Shown here: in pieces, positions 31,942 to 40,949 of the stretch
How the letters are laid out: each line of letters opens with the position of its first letter
Position numbering within the stretch: position 1 is the stretch's first letter
Origin: a virus
Direction: 5' to 3' (one strand)
DNA length: 44,131 nucleotides
IMG/VR virus record: IMGVR_UViG_3300045947_000230
Coordinates: 1 to 44,131 of that record
Translations under genes and position numbers: made by a program
The notes under the pieces: generated by a model
The model's input: only the letters and a program-made list of their open reading frames with translations
What the model was told of the DNA's origin: nothing
The model's database searches: none

Positions 31942-32949
31942 ACGCCGTACAACTCAATCGCCACACGCGCCGTCCCGGGCTCGGGGCCGCTGATCCCCGA
32001 AGAGGTCCAGCGCGAGATCGTGCAGTCGATCGAAGTCAAAAGCGCGGCCATGCAGCTCATGCCGCACGTGCGGATGAAACGGGCGCAGCAACGCATCCCG
32101 GTCATGTCGCAGCTGCCGGTGGCGTACTGGGTCACCGGTGCGTCTCTGGATGCCAGAGACATCGGCATGAAGCAGACGACCAGCCTGATGTGGGACAACG
32201 TCTATCTCAACGCCGAAGAGATGGCCGTGATCGTCCCCATCGCGAAAAACTTGCTCGACGACATGGACTACGACTTCTGGTCGCAGACCAAGCCCAAGAT
32301 CACCGAAGCCTTCGGCGTCGCACTCGACGACGCAGTCTTCTTCGGCACCAATGCGCCGACCACCTTCCCCCCCAGCATCGTCTCGGGCGCCAACGCCGCG
32401 GGCAACCTCGTCGTCGCAGGCACGTCGACCGTCGACTTTCTGGACGACGTCAATAACGCGATGGCCACCGTCGAGGCGGACGGATTTGACGTAACTGGCT
32501 TCTGGGCACGTCGACAGGTGCGCGCCAAGCTGCGCGGCCTGCGGACCACGGACAAGGAATTCATCTACTACCCGGACGCGCCACCGACTGCCGACTCGCG
32601 CGTGGGCATGCTGTTTGGCGAGCCGATCGTGTTCAGCAACGCCGGCCTCGCCAGCTTCGCCACGGGCGCCACCGGCTACAGCATGATCGGTGGGCAGTGG
32701 GACCAGTCGATGCTCGCCATCCGCGACGACATCTCGATGGAGATGTTCGACACCGGCGTCATCACGGATGCTGGCTCGCCGCCCGTCATTCAGTACAACC
32801 TGCTCCAGCAGGACATGGTCGCGCTCAGGGTGACGGCCAGGTTTGCGTGGGCAATCCCGAACCCGGTCAACCGTCAACAGCCGACCAAGGCGTCGCGTTA
32901 TCCGTTCTTCGCGATCCAGCAGAAGGCCACCACTGGAGGCGAGGGCTAG
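31942..32949 (+). CDS. Major capsid protein, HK97-like (335 aa, apparent ACG start)
   Basis: The shell protein. The N-terminal region PLIPEEVQREIVQSIEVKSA, AYWVTGASLDARDIGMKQ, and IAKNLLDDMDYDFWSQTKPK match the HK97-fold capsid pattern (N-arm, E-loop, spine helix), then IEVSM-like DDISMEMFDTGVIT. No ATG, GTG or TTG exists in frame between the upstream TAG (31894-31896) and GTG 32020, which would cut off the N-arm start. ACG 31942 lies 8 nt after a perfect AGGAGGG (31927-31933) and opens PYNSIATRAVPGSG, a natural capsid N-terminus. Start codon use is therefore unusual or the base is wrong. Confidence 0.85.
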   Translation, partial: TPYNSIATRAVPGSGPLIPEEVQREIVQSIEVKSAAMQLMPHVRMKRAQQRIPVMSQLPVAYWVTGASLDARDIGMKQTTSLMWDNVYLNAEEMAVIVPIAKNLLDDMDYDFWSQTKPKITEAFGVALDDAVFFGTNAPTTFPPSIVSGANAAGNLVVAGTSTVDFLDDVNNAMATVEADGFDVTGFWARRQVRAKLRGLRTTDKEFIYYPDAPPTADSRVGMLFGEPIVFSNAGLASFATGATGYSMIGGQWDQSMLAIRDDISMEMFDTGVITDAGSPPVIQYNLLQQDMVALRVTARFAWAIPNPVNRQQPTKASRYPFFAIQQKATTGGEG

Positions 32950-33054
32950 ATGTTCGAGCAGCCCGATCCCAACCCACCCGAGCCGCCGCCTGAGCCAGAC
33001 GACGACGACCAGCCCGAGGTGCCGGACCCAGCTCCGGCACCACCCGCCGGGTAA
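32950..33054 (+). CDS. Tiny Pro/Asp-rich protein (34 aa)
   Basis: ATG 32950 directly follows the capsid TAG. The product is nearly all Pro, Glu and Asp (DPNPPEPPPEPDDDDQPEVP), so intrinsically disordered. It may be a head accessory peptide or a linker frame. Confidence rests on spacing and the absence of another gene here. Confidence 0.45.
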   Translation: MFEQPDPNPPEPPPEPDDDDQPEVPDPAPAPPAG

Positions 33055-33057
33055 CGC

Positions 33058-33189
33058 ATGCCCAGCAAGACCGAAAAGCAGCGCCGCTTCATGGGCGCGG
33101 AGCTCCAGCGTGCGCGTGAGGGCAAGAAGACCCAGACCGGCATGTCCAAGAAGCAGCTCGAGGACTTCGCCAAGAAAAGGAAGAAGTAA
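33058..33189 (+). CDS. Small basic protein (43 aa), DUF3008-like
   Basis: The sequence PSKTEKQRRFMGAELQRARE, ending SKKQLEDFAKKRKK, resembles the short Lys-rich proteins near phage capsid genes (MPxKSxxQQRFMG pattern, DUF3008-like). Starts at ATG 33058 and its TAA overlaps the next ATG. Role unknown; perhaps DNA or capsid binding. Confidence 0.65.
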   Translation: MPSKTEKQRRFMGAELQRAREGKKTQTGMSKKQLEDFAKKRKK

Positions 33190-33437
33190 TGCCCAAGGTT
33201 CGAGCCCTGGTGCCGCTCACCCACCCCAAGAGCGGCGAGGCGATCGCGGCTGGCACCGAGGTCGACGTCGATAGCGACACGGCCGCCGACTGGCGCGCGG
33301 ACGGCAAGGTGTCGCTGCTCTCAGCTGAGCAGGATGCGGCCAAGGCTGCCGAAAGCGGCAGTTACGGTGCGCGCACCGGGCGCGAGGACGTGGCCAGCAC
33401 CAAGACCGAGGCGCCAAAGCCCAAGGAGAAGAAGTAG
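33189..33437 (+). CDS. Small head-region protein (82 aa)
   Basis: The first half is a small beta unit (KVRALVPLTHPKSGEAIAAG, TEVDVDSDTAADWRADGKVS) often seen as a short protein after phage capsid genes; the second half is a Lys/Glu-rich tail (KTEAPKPKEKK). It shares its general plan with the next gene (basic start, RV/RF strand, GTEVD versus GAGHETD), suggesting an old duplication. Confidence 0.62.
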   Translation: MPKVRALVPLTHPKSGEAIAAGTEVDVDSDTAADWRADGKVSLLSAEQDAAKAAESGSYGARTGREDVASTKTEAPKPKEKK

Positions 33438-33632
33438 ATGCCCAGGGTGAGATTCATCGCGCCGTCGGCCGATCCGCGGCCCGAGAAGGCGGGCACGGTC
33501 TACGGCGCGGGGCACGAGACGGACTACGACCCCGACGACTACGACTACATCAAACTGCTGCTGCTCGACGGCAAGGCCGAGCTGCTCGACGGTCCGCCGC
33601 CACCCGAGCTGTTCGGTGCGCCGCCGGCGTGA
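33438..33632 (+). CDS. Small head-region protein (64 aa)
   Basis: Starts at ATG 33438 directly after the upstream stop. It begins PRVRFIAPSADPRPEKAGTV and continues with an acidic Tyr/Asp stretch (YDPDDYDYIKLLLLDGKAEL), similar in plan to the previous gene. Probably a head completion or neck accessory protein by position. The stop overlaps the next GTG. Confidence 0.6.
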   Translation: MPRVRFIAPSADPRPEKAGTVYGAGHETDYDPDDYDYIKLLLLDGKAELLDGPPPPELFGAPPA

Positions 33633-34471
33633 TTACCCTGGCACAGCTCGAGCAGGAAGTAGCCCGCAGGGTCGGGCCGTTCTTCCAGGCTGCCCAGGAT
33701 TCGGGCGTGCCGACGTCATCGACCACGACCAGTGCCATCATGCCCACGCTCAAGAGCAATTCGCTCCTGGGCGGGCCCGAGAACCTGTGGTTGCTGCGCC
33801 GTAGCGCCACCGACACCACCGACCGCGAGCGGCTGGTGCAGGCGTTCGATTCGGCAGCTGGGCGCGTGATCGTGGATCGCAACTGGGCGTACCCGATGGC
33901 GCCCAGCGAGCTCGCCGAATTCCACCATCTGCACCCCAGCCAGGAGCTGCGCGCCATCGTCCTGGCGGGCTTGCGGCGCTGTTTCTTCGAGGACCGCGGC
34001 CCGGTCTACACCAACACCACGATGGGCATGGACCTGACCGCGCTCTTGCCATGGCTGGTCGAGCCGTCGCAGGTACTGGGCGCACGTTCGGGCTGGCAGG
34101 GCAGCGGACCCGAGTCCCCGGTGGATGCCGTCACACAAGCCGGCCACGTCATCCTGATCGGTTCGAGCGTGCCCGAGGGAAGCTATCTCCAGGCACTGCG
34201 GCCACACTGGTCATGGGTCAACGGGACCGATTCCACCACTGGTCCGGCGGCGGACGACGACGAGCTGGCCGTCGATCTTGACTACGCCGCCGCCGCCGCC
34301 CACATCGAGGCCTGGCACCTGTACCCGAATCGCATGTTCGCGGCCGCGGCCGGCAACCTGCAGGCAACCCAGGAGATGGCAGCCAGGGAATTCACGCGCC
34401 AGGCATTGATCCACGGGCCTCAGCCCGCGCGCAGCGTCGGCTTTAACGAGGTCGTTCGGTTACCCCTATGA
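33629..34471 (+). CDS. Head-tail connector/adaptor-like protein (280 aa)
   Basis: The GTG 33629 start overlaps the upstream TGA (GTGA). The helical start (LAQLEQEVARRVGPFFQAAQ) and the later AAHIEAWHLYPNRMFAAAAG with EMAAREFTRQALIHGP resemble adaptor proteins that sit under the portal in short-tailed phages. Its position after the capsid group and directly before the fibre genes agrees. Family assignment is tentative. Confidence 0.6.
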   Translation: MITLAQLEQEVARRVGPFFQAAQDSGVPTSSTTTSAIMPTLKSNSLLGGPENLWLLRRSATDTTDRERLVQAFDSAAGRVIVDRNWAYPMAPSELAEFHHLHPSQELRAIVLAGLRRCFFEDRGPVYTNTTMGMDLTALLPWLVEPSQVLGARSGWQGSGPESPVDAVTQAGHVILIGSSVPEGSYLQALRPHWSWVNGTDSTTGPAADDDELAVDLDYAAAAAHIEAWHLYPNRMFAAAAGNLQATQEMAAREFTRQALIHGPQPARSVGFNEVVRLPL

Positions 34472-36201
34472 CAGCCCCGCCACGTCCCGACGTCGTCAAC
34501 TGGAACGAGATCGACACCAACCCTGGGCCACCCGATTGGAACCAGGGACCGCAGGGGCCAGCCGGACCACCTGGGCCAGCCGGGCCTATCGGGCCACCTG
34601 GCGAAAACGGGCAGGAGGGCATTCAGGGCGACGACGGCCAGACCGGTGCCGGCTGGAAGGTGATGACTCGTCCACCAAACGCGGGCGAGGTGACGGGCGA
34701 CACGCTGGGCACCATCTGGTACGACTCGGTCAGCGGCCAGTTCTGGACGCTCACCGATAACACCAGCCCCACCTGGACGTGGCGTTTCGACGGTGCCGTG
34801 GTGGGCGCCCAGGGTGTCCCGGGTCCGCAAGGGCCAGCCGGTCCGACCGGAGCAACCGGGCTGACCGGGCCGACCGGGCCAACCGGGCCACAGGGCGTCG
34901 TCGGACCACCTGGGCCGCAGGGCATCCAGGGAACGGTCGGGCCGCAGGGACCAACCGGCAACACCGGCGCCACCGGAGCACCTGGCGCAGCAGGGGCACC
35001 CGGTGCCGCCGGGGCGCAGGGTGCCATCGGGCCGAGCTCGAGCGTGCATGAGGAGTTCATGCCCACGGCTGCGGCGACCACGGTCACGCTCAGCCAGGTG
35101 CCGCAGTGGATCCTGGTGCTCAGCAGGGGTGGCGTGGTGCAGTCGCTGGCCGATGGGCACTACACGCTGGCCGGTAGCACGATCACGTTCAGCGACGCCT
35201 TCTCGGGCAGCGAGCGAGTGGTGGTGGACTACGCCAGCACCAGCTACACGCCGGTGCCGCCCATCAACGGGTCGGGGATCAGCGACGGCACGATCACGAC
35301 GGCGAAGCTGGCGGATCGGTCGGTCACCAACGTCAAGCTCGCCAGCGATACGGCTCGCAGCAACCTGCTGACCAACGGTAGTCTGGCTATTTCTCAGCGT
35401 GGCAGCGGACCGTTTTCTACCAATAGCCTCTTTATCTGCGACCGCTGGTTGATGTCGATGGGATCAGGATCGACATATAGCGCTGTTGCTATTGCGTCTC
35501 TCGTCAGTGCCAGTCCGTCGGGCGGATCTGTCATCGGGATCAGCGGCTCGTATGTTCATTCCAGCAACTCGTATCTGGCTCAAACGCTGAAGTTCAGTGA
35601 TATCGGCGCGCATTTGCGCCTTACTCAGGTCGCCTTCTCGATGCGCGTTTATGCGAATGCGGCAAACGCAGTGCGTATCCGAATTTCAGGCGATGGGACG
35701 GGTATCACGCCAGCAACGTCGGCATTTCATCCAGGCAATGGCACCTGGCAAACGCTGACGGTAACGAGCAACGTCATTCCGTCTGACGCGAACTCTGTGA
35801 TTGCACAGATCGAGTTCGCTGCCTCTACATCATCGTGGGGTGCGTGCATGGCTATGCTGGTGGTGGGGAGCGTGCCCGCCGACTACGCCCCCTTGCATCC
35901 CGCCGAGGATCTGGCGCGGTGTCAGCGGTACTACCAGATTGCATGCGACAAGGCGGAGTGGAACTGGTCTGCGAGTGGTGCTCATATTTGCGGCGTGGGG
36001 TATCCGCTGATACCGCCTATGCCGGTCGTTCCGACGTTGACCAAGATTGGCACATGGGGTGTTGCGAACTGTAGTCAGCCGGTAGTCGTTGCTGGTAGTG
36101 GTTCGACATTTCGCCTGTACACAACCGCAACTGCTGCGGGTCAGGTCAGCCTTGGTAGTTCCGGGGTTGGACAGGCTGTTACTGCGGAGGCTAATCCCTG
36201 A
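34468..36201 (+). CDS. Collagen-like tail fibre protein (577 aa)
   Basis: A trimeric fibre candidate. Two Gly-X-Y blocks (about residues 22-55 and 115-190; GPAGPPGPAGPIGPPG, GPTGATGLTGPTGPTGPQG) flank a small beta segment. A T7-fibre-like strand follows (TVTLSQVPQWILVLSRGGVV). The C-terminal 240 residues (LLTNGSLAISQRGSGPFSTN onward) look like a carbohydrate-binding jelly roll, ending in the ADYAPLHPAEDLARCQRYY motif. ATGA overlap with the connector gene. The C-terminal part is repeated in the next gene. Confidence 0.82.
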   Translation: MTAPPRPDVVNWNEIDTNPGPPDWNQGPQGPAGPPGPAGPIGPPGENGQEGIQGDDGQTGAGWKVMTRPPNAGEVTGDTLGTIWYDSVSGQFWTLTDNTSPTWTWRFDGAVVGAQGVPGPQGPAGPTGATGLTGPTGPTGPQGVVGPPGPQGIQGTVGPQGPTGNTGATGAPGAAGAPGAAGAQGAIGPSSSVHEEFMPTAAATTVTLSQVPQWILVLSRGGVVQSLADGHYTLAGSTITFSDAFSGSERVVVDYASTSYTPVPPINGSGISDGTITTAKLADRSVTNVKLASDTARSNLLTNGSLAISQRGSGPFSTNSLFICDRWLMSMGSGSTYSAVAIASLVSASPSGGSVIGISGSYVHSSNSYLAQTLKFSDIGAHLRLTQVAFSMRVYANAANAVRIRISGDGTGITPATSAFHPGNGTWQTLTVTSNVIPSDANSVIAQIEFAASTSSWGACMAMLVVGSVPADYAPLHPAEDLARCQRYYQIACDKAEWNWSASGAHICGVGYPLIPPMPVVPTLTKIGTWGVANCSQPVVVAGSGSTFRLYTTATAAGQVSLGSSGVGQAVTAEANP

Positions 36202-37127
36202 TGGTGCGGCAGCGCGTCGCCAACCCGATGCTGCACGCCGATACGGCACGCGCCAACCTGCTGACCAACGGCGGCTTCGAGATCTGGCAGCGGGGTAATG
36301 GACCATTCTCTGCGAACATTTATACGGCTGATCGCTGGCTAACGTCATGGGTGGGAACCGACACGCTGAACGTGTCACGCGATACGACCAACGTCGATAC
36401 CGTCTCTGGTGCATGCGCGGCATGCACGTTTGTGCTAGGTACTGGTGCCGGGCAAACAGTGTTTTACCAATCGCTGCGCGGCGTCGATGCCTTGCGTGTA
36501 GCAGGCCCTGTTTCCATTTCCATTCGCGTTCGGACCACAACTGCTAATGCTGTCCGTCTCGCGTACTACGACGGTACGGCGTGGAATTATGCCGCTGGCC
36601 CAGTTCATACAGGCAATGGAACGTATCAGACGTTATCGACCACATTTACTGCCGCAGGTGGGGCAACATCTACATCGATAGCCGTTTCTTTTGCCGCCTC
36701 CTGCACGGCCTACATCGACAACGCCATGCTGGTGGTTGGGTCGCAAGCGGCCGACTACGCGCCGCTGCACCCGGCCGACGACCTGGCGCGGTGTCTCCGG
36801 TACTACGAGCGATGGACAGGGACTCAGGCTTCCTATGCCACGCTGTTGGGGCATGCGTATGCCAGTACCGGGGTGATTTGCTCAGGGACATTAGCCGCAC
36901 CCAAGCCAGTGACGCCCACGCTCACAGTCTCGCAGACGACTCACTGGTCATTAGTAAACAACAGCTACGCCGGAACGCAGCAACTCACGGGTCTGGCTAT
37001 TGGGGGATTCATGCATAACAACTTCCTCTTGAATGCGACGGTAGCTAGCGGTTTCGCTGCGGGGCAAATTAGCGGGCTATTTTCCAACTCAGTGGGCGGA
37101 TGGTTTGCGTTTGAGGCAAATCCATGA
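36201..37127 (+). CDS. Tail fibre paralogue with binding domain (308 aa)
   Basis: ATG 36201 shares its base with the upstream TGA. The whole protein parallels the C-terminal domain of the previous fibre: LLTNGGFEIWQRGNGPFSAN, ADRWLTSW and MLVVGSQAADYAPLHPADDL with LARCLRYYER. It lacks the collagen stem. Such domains often bind host sugars. Two tandem versions suggest duplication with divergence, possibly to widen host range. Confidence 0.75.
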   Translation: MVRQRVANPMLHADTARANLLTNGGFEIWQRGNGPFSANIYTADRWLTSWVGTDTLNVSRDTTNVDTVSGACAACTFVLGTGAGQTVFYQSLRGVDALRVAGPVSISIRVRTTTANAVRLAYYDGTAWNYAAGPVHTGNGTYQTLSTTFTAAGGATSTSIAVSFAASCTAYIDNAMLVVGSQAADYAPLHPADDLARCLRYYERWTGTQASYATLLGHAYASTGVICSGTLAAPKPVTPTLTVSQTTHWSLVNNSYAGTQQLTGLAIGGFMHNNFLLNATVASGFAAGQISGLFSNSVGGWFAFEANP

Positions 37128-37480
37128 GCGTAAGGCCAGTCACCTTCAACCCTGACGGCAGCGTGGACGTGGTCTTTGACGAGACAGGTCACGCGGGCAC
37201 CATCTCGGCTGCCGACATCCGCTGGACAACCAACATGGATGGCTCCGACAACCACAACTTCATCGTGCTCAACTGCCCGGATGGCTGCGGCGGCTCGTCC
37301 ACTCACCCCGTTGGCGGCGGCGCGGACGCACCTAACGTGCAGCAGATGTTCGTCAACAAGACCGAGGCCGAGGGCTGCGCGTGCGGCAACGTCGCGGCCA
37401 GCACCAATGCCGTACCCGAGGCGCACGTCCACCTGAACGTGGCGCGCATGGATGGAGAGGAGCGCTGGACCCTTGGCTGA
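37124..37480 (+). CDS. Cys-rich tail-region protein (118 aa)
   Basis: Not recognised. Contains NCPDGCGGSSTHPVGGG and EGCACGNV with later AHVHLNVAR, a set of Cys/His that could bind metal, which is unusual inside a tail gene cluster. The start is RPVTFNPDGSVDVVFDET, a small beta domain. ATGA overlap with the fibre gene. Possibly a tail accessory or a fibre chaperone. Confidence 0.62.
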   Translation: MSVRPVTFNPDGSVDVVFDETGHAGTISAADIRWTTNMDGSDNHNFIVLNCPDGCGGSSTHPVGGGADAPNVQQMFVNKTEAEGCACGNVAASTNAVPEAHVHLNVARMDGEERWTLG

Positions 37481-37670
37481 AGGACCGCCACAACGACCGA
37501 TCGTGTACCGCCGCTCTGATCGCCTGGTGGTTGGCATCCACCCCAAGGGCGGTGTCGGCAACCAGCACAGCGTCGAGGTGATTGCCGTCGAGGAGTACGA
37601 CAAGCTCCTGCGTACCGAGCCGGCGTATGTGACCACCGACGGCAAGATCGTGAGCGAGCCGCCTACCTGA
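37473..37670 (+). CDS. Small tail-region protein (65 aa)
   Basis: TTG 37473 (coding AEGPPQRPIVYRRSDRLVVG after the first residue) lies 10 nt after GGAGAGGAG; ATG 37452 in the same frame is an alternative. The product is a small beta-rich protein with GIHPKGGVGNQHSVEVIAVE. It overlaps the upstream stop and its TGA overlaps the ATG of the large tail gene (TGATG). Function unknown. Confidence 0.58.
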   Translation: MAEGPPQRPIVYRRSDRLVVGIHPKGGVGNQHSVEVIAVEEYDKLLRTEPAYVTTDGKIVSEPPT

Positions 37671-39757
37671 TGGCGCTCGTCAGCAGCCGCCGCAGACCCT
37701 GGCCATATCACGCCCGTCTAGGCAGCATCCTTGGCTCGCCCAATGACCGCATCGGGCTGATGCTGGTCGCCAAGGAAAGCGGGCTGCTGATCGGTCGCAA
37801 ACAACAGATGTTGGACGGGGTGGTGCCGTCCGCCCAGGAGTACGCCAGCGCGCCCGTGTACCGAGAGCGGACCTGGCCGGCCAAGCCGACAGCTGGCTAT
37901 GGCGAGCGCGTGCAGTCGAGTTTCGGTGACCGCCGCTACTACTGGGGCATGGACATCCAGGTGAGCGGTGGGCTGGTCGGCAAGGGACCGCTGCTGCACC
38001 CCATCGTGCCTACCACGACGAACACCGGGGTCACTAAGTTCATCGACGGGTTCAACACCGCGTCATTGACGCCGACCCAGTTCATCCTGGGCGGAGACAG
38101 GGTGTACCGCCGCACCGATGACACGAACGCCGGGCAAGCAATGGATGTCCAGGGGCCAGGATTGGCAACCGATGGCGCGGTGTTTCAAGGGGGCTTCGCA
38201 GGAGCCACCCGCAGCCTCTACGTGACGTGGAGTACCGGCGGCCTCTCGGAGCGGACACCGACTGGAACGTGGGCTGCTTGCGCCTTGCCCTCTGGTTTTC
38301 TGGCGCATCGCGTGGAGGTAGTCGGCACCGAGTTATGGGCGGCTGACTGCACCAACTCGGTGGTTCGCAACGTCAAGTCTGACCCCAAGGTCGCGGCCAA
38401 CTGGAGCGGGCCATTCTTCGTAGGCGACCCGTCCGTCAAGATCAGCACCATACGAGCAACCGGCAACCAGCTCGTCATCTTCAAAGAGGACGGCTCGCTG
38501 TTCACGCTCAACAGCGACGGCAGCACCAACGACCTGTTCCCAGGCGTGACCGCGCCCATCAACCCCGACAATGGCCTGCGCGCCCAGGCGTGGATGAATG
38601 CGCTGTGGTTCAACGTCGGGCCGTCGTTCTACAAGCTCGAGATGCCAGGGGCACAACTGACGCCCACCGGGCCGGGACGCCTGCTCGACAACGGCTCACC
38701 CGTTCGGGGTGAGGCGCGCGTGTTCTGCGGCTGGGGCGGCTACCAGGGCTATCTGGCGCTCTACAATCCGCTCTCGACGCCGCTCACCAGAGAGGCCGAC
38801 CTGAACGCCGCTGCGCCTCTGCCGCCCACGTCGTACCTGCTGAGCTACGGCTCGTGGGAGATGCGGCAGACCGAGGAGGGCGCCGACGCAAAGTTCGACG
38901 ACCAGTGGGACGGAGCGCTCGCGCACTGGCCTAACCGCAAGGTCACGGCCATGAGCGTCAGCGGCGTGTCGGGCACTGACCGCCTGTATATCGGGTTTGA
39001 GGACGGTGGCTGGGACTGGATCAAGCTGGTTCGCAACCCGCTGGCGACCGGCAGCGGCGCAGAGTTCATGCTCGGTCCGAGCGAGATCGTGCTGCCGCTC
39101 CACACGGCCATGTTTCAAGCTGACCTGAAGCACTGGTTGGGCTTTTCGATCTTCGGGCCGGTGCTGCGGGTGGGCGATGAGGCGACGCTGTACTACCGCA
39201 TCATGGGCAGCGCCGGTGCGCCGCCAACCGATCCGAGCGGCAACTGGCTGCTGCTGGGCGAGTTCACCCAGAATGGCCAGCGCATTCCGACACCGCCGAA
39301 TCTGGCCGGCCACGCCATCTCGCTCAAGCTGGCGCTTTCGAACCAGGACGCCAGCACCACGCCGGTGATCGAGATCCTGGCCATCCACGAGCGGGTGATC
39401 CCGGCATTCAAACGCGATATCGCGGGCACCGTGGACGGGCGCGCGGTGATCAGCCGCCTGGATGGGGCGGCGTATCGCCCGAACCCCGAGCAGGTGCATA
39501 AGGCGATGATGAACGCCGCGGCGTTCCCCGGCAGTCTGGCGATCGAGCTCCCCGACGAGACGGTCAACGAGGTCGCGATCTTCGACTACTCGGAACGCCT
39601 GCTGCCGATGGCAGCTGGTGGTGGACACGCCTGGCAGATCGACTTCCAGGCGACGCAGTTCCGCGTGCTGACGGTGTACGGGATTATCGGCCGACTGAGA
39701 GGCACCCGTATCGGTGACCTGCGCGGCTACAAAGTCGGGAGTTTGCATTACCTATGA
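37670..39757 (+). CDS. Beta-propeller-like tail nozzle protein (695 aa)
   Basis: Large all-beta protein with repeated blade-like phrases (RSLYVTWSTGGLSERTPTGT, VVGTELWAADCTNSVVRNVK, TGNQLVIFKEDGSLFTLNSD, GTDRLYIGFEDGGWDW). This fits the tail-nozzle proteins (gp10/gp12-like) of podovirus-type phages. Length and position after the fibre genes are consistent. It ends with an ATGA overlap to the next gene. A receptor-binding role is an alternative. Confidence 0.62.
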   Translation: MALVSSRRRPWPYHARLGSILGSPNDRIGLMLVAKESGLLIGRKQQMLDGVVPSAQEYASAPVYRERTWPAKPTAGYGERVQSSFGDRRYYWGMDIQVSGGLVGKGPLLHPIVPTTTNTGVTKFIDGFNTASLTPTQFILGGDRVYRRTDDTNAGQAMDVQGPGLATDGAVFQGGFAGATRSLYVTWSTGGLSERTPTGTWAACALPSGFLAHRVEVVGTELWAADCTNSVVRNVKSDPKVAANWSGPFFVGDPSVKISTIRATGNQLVIFKEDGSLFTLNSDGSTNDLFPGVTAPINPDNGLRAQAWMNALWFNVGPSFYKLEMPGAQLTPTGPGRLLDNGSPVRGEARVFCGWGGYQGYLALYNPLSTPLTREADLNAAAPLPPTSYLLSYGSWEMRQTEEGADAKFDDQWDGALAHWPNRKVTAMSVSGVSGTDRLYIGFEDGGWDWIKLVRNPLATGSGAEFMLGPSEIVLPLHTAMFQADLKHWLGFSIFGPVLRVGDEATLYYRIMGSAGAPPTDPSGNWLLLGEFTQNGQRIPTPPNLAGHAISLKLALSNQDASTTPVIEILAIHERVIPAFKRDIAGTVDGRAVISRLDGAAYRPNPEQVHKAMMNAAAFPGSLAIELPDETVNEVAIFDYSERLLPMAAGGGHAWQIDFQATQFRVLTVYGIIGRLRGTRIGDLRGYKVGSLHYL

Positions 39758-40311
39758 GCAACCTCACCCCGGAACTGGCCCTCGCTCAGGCAGTCGATGA
39801 TGACGACACGGCCGACTACCTGACCCTGAACTCGGGACTGGCGGGCAGCCTGGCCATCATCGACGGCTTGTTCAGCCAATCGACCGGCCACAAGCATTCC
39901 GGTGCGCGGCAAGGCGGCACGCTGGGTGCCGAGGCGTTTGCCGACAACACCCTGCCCGGGGCAAAGCTGGTGGACGGCTCGGTCACTAACGCCAAGCTGG
40001 CGACACCGATCACCCAGGAGACGCTGTTCGCCGGCTCGTGGGTCAACACGGGCACCAACTACACGGTGGCGACCGGCGTCATGTTCGTGTTCGCCACGGC
40101 GGCGATCACGGTCACGCTGCCCGCCGCGAACGTCACCAATCGACCGATCACGGTGGCTGCGGTCACCGGGCAGAGCACGGTCGCGGCGGTCGGCGGCAGC
40201 ATCATTGGCGGCTCGGCTAACCAGACGACGGGCGCGGTCATGAACGGCACCATCCTCGCAGGCGAAGCGTTCACCTATAAGAGCGACGGCACCAACTGGC
40301 GGGCGGTATGA
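39754..40311 (+). CDS. Tail fibre-like protein (185 aa)
   Basis: The middle (STGHKHSGARQGGTLGAEAF, then LVDGSVTNAKLATPITQETL) is the typical HKH plus DGSVTNAKLA motif of phage fibres and virion head fibres. The C-terminus is a beta sandwich (AAITVTLPAANVTNRPITVA). ATGA overlaps on both sides. Likely a tail spike or fibre component. Confidence 0.7.
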   Translation: MSNLTPELALAQAVDDDDTADYLTLNSGLAGSLAIIDGLFSQSTGHKHSGARQGGTLGAEAFADNTLPGAKLVDGSVTNAKLATPITQETLFAGSWVNTGTNYTVATGVMFVFATAAITVTLPAANVTNRPITVAAVTGQSTVAAVGGSIIGGSANQTTGAVMNGTILAGEAFTYKSDGTNWRAV

Positions 40312-40949
40312 CCTATCAGAACCTGGGCTACTGGATCGGTCAGGCCAACGACACCAGCACCGGCCGTCATCCGCCGGGCTGGACCAATGGCCAGCGTTGG
40401 AGCGAGTCAGCCACCGAGTGGATGGCAGACCGCGACGCGAATGCCACGAACGCAAGCACCTGGCAGGGGCGCGCCGACCAGGCGTGGGGACCGAGCCGTG
40501 TCTGGAACAACGGCATCTCGTGGGAGACGGATCGGAACAACTGGTACAACCAGGCTCAGTCCTGGTACACGCAGCGCTACAACGAGGGCTACGCGGCGGG
40601 CGCTGCGTCCAAGACCACCAGTGCGGTCAGCGCCACCACGGCTGGCACCGGTGGGCTGAGCGGCTCGTACTCGGGTGATCTGGCTTCGGTCACCTGTCCA
40701 AGGACTGGTCTGGCGCACATCAGTTGCCGTGTCGGATCGAACGGCGATGACGCGGCCATCCACATCTTCAGGAATGGCGCGCTCGCAATCGGCGGCGCAA
40801 GCGCAAACGGTGGCCTGAACACCACCTTTGCCGTGCAGGGGAATCTGAGCGTCAACGCCGGCGACGTCATCTCGGTGCGCGCCACGGGCGACGCGAATTC
40901 GGGCCTGCAAGCCGGCGGCGTGCTGTTGGTGACGGTGGGGTCGGTATGA
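40308..40949 (+). CDS. Virion-associated beta protein (213 aa)
   Basis: The N-terminal half is Trp/Asn-rich (WNNGISWETDRNNWYNQAQS), a surface-exposed helical repeat with the W-x-R pattern; the C-terminal half is a jelly-roll-like domain (AAIHIFRNGALAIGGASANG, GDVISVRATGDANSG). It probably forms part of the tail tip or a fibre. It precedes the lysis genes with an ATGA overlap. Confidence 0.6.
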   Translation: MTYQNLGYWIGQANDTSTGRHPPGWTNGQRWSESATEWMADRDANATNASTWQGRADQAWGPSRVWNNGISWETDRNNWYNQAQSWYTQRYNEGYAAGAASKTTSAVSATTAGTGGLSGSYSGDLASVTCPRTGLAHISCRVGSNGDDAAIHIFRNGALAIGGASANGGLNTTFAVQGNLSVNAGDVISVRATGDANSGLQAGGVLLVTVGSV

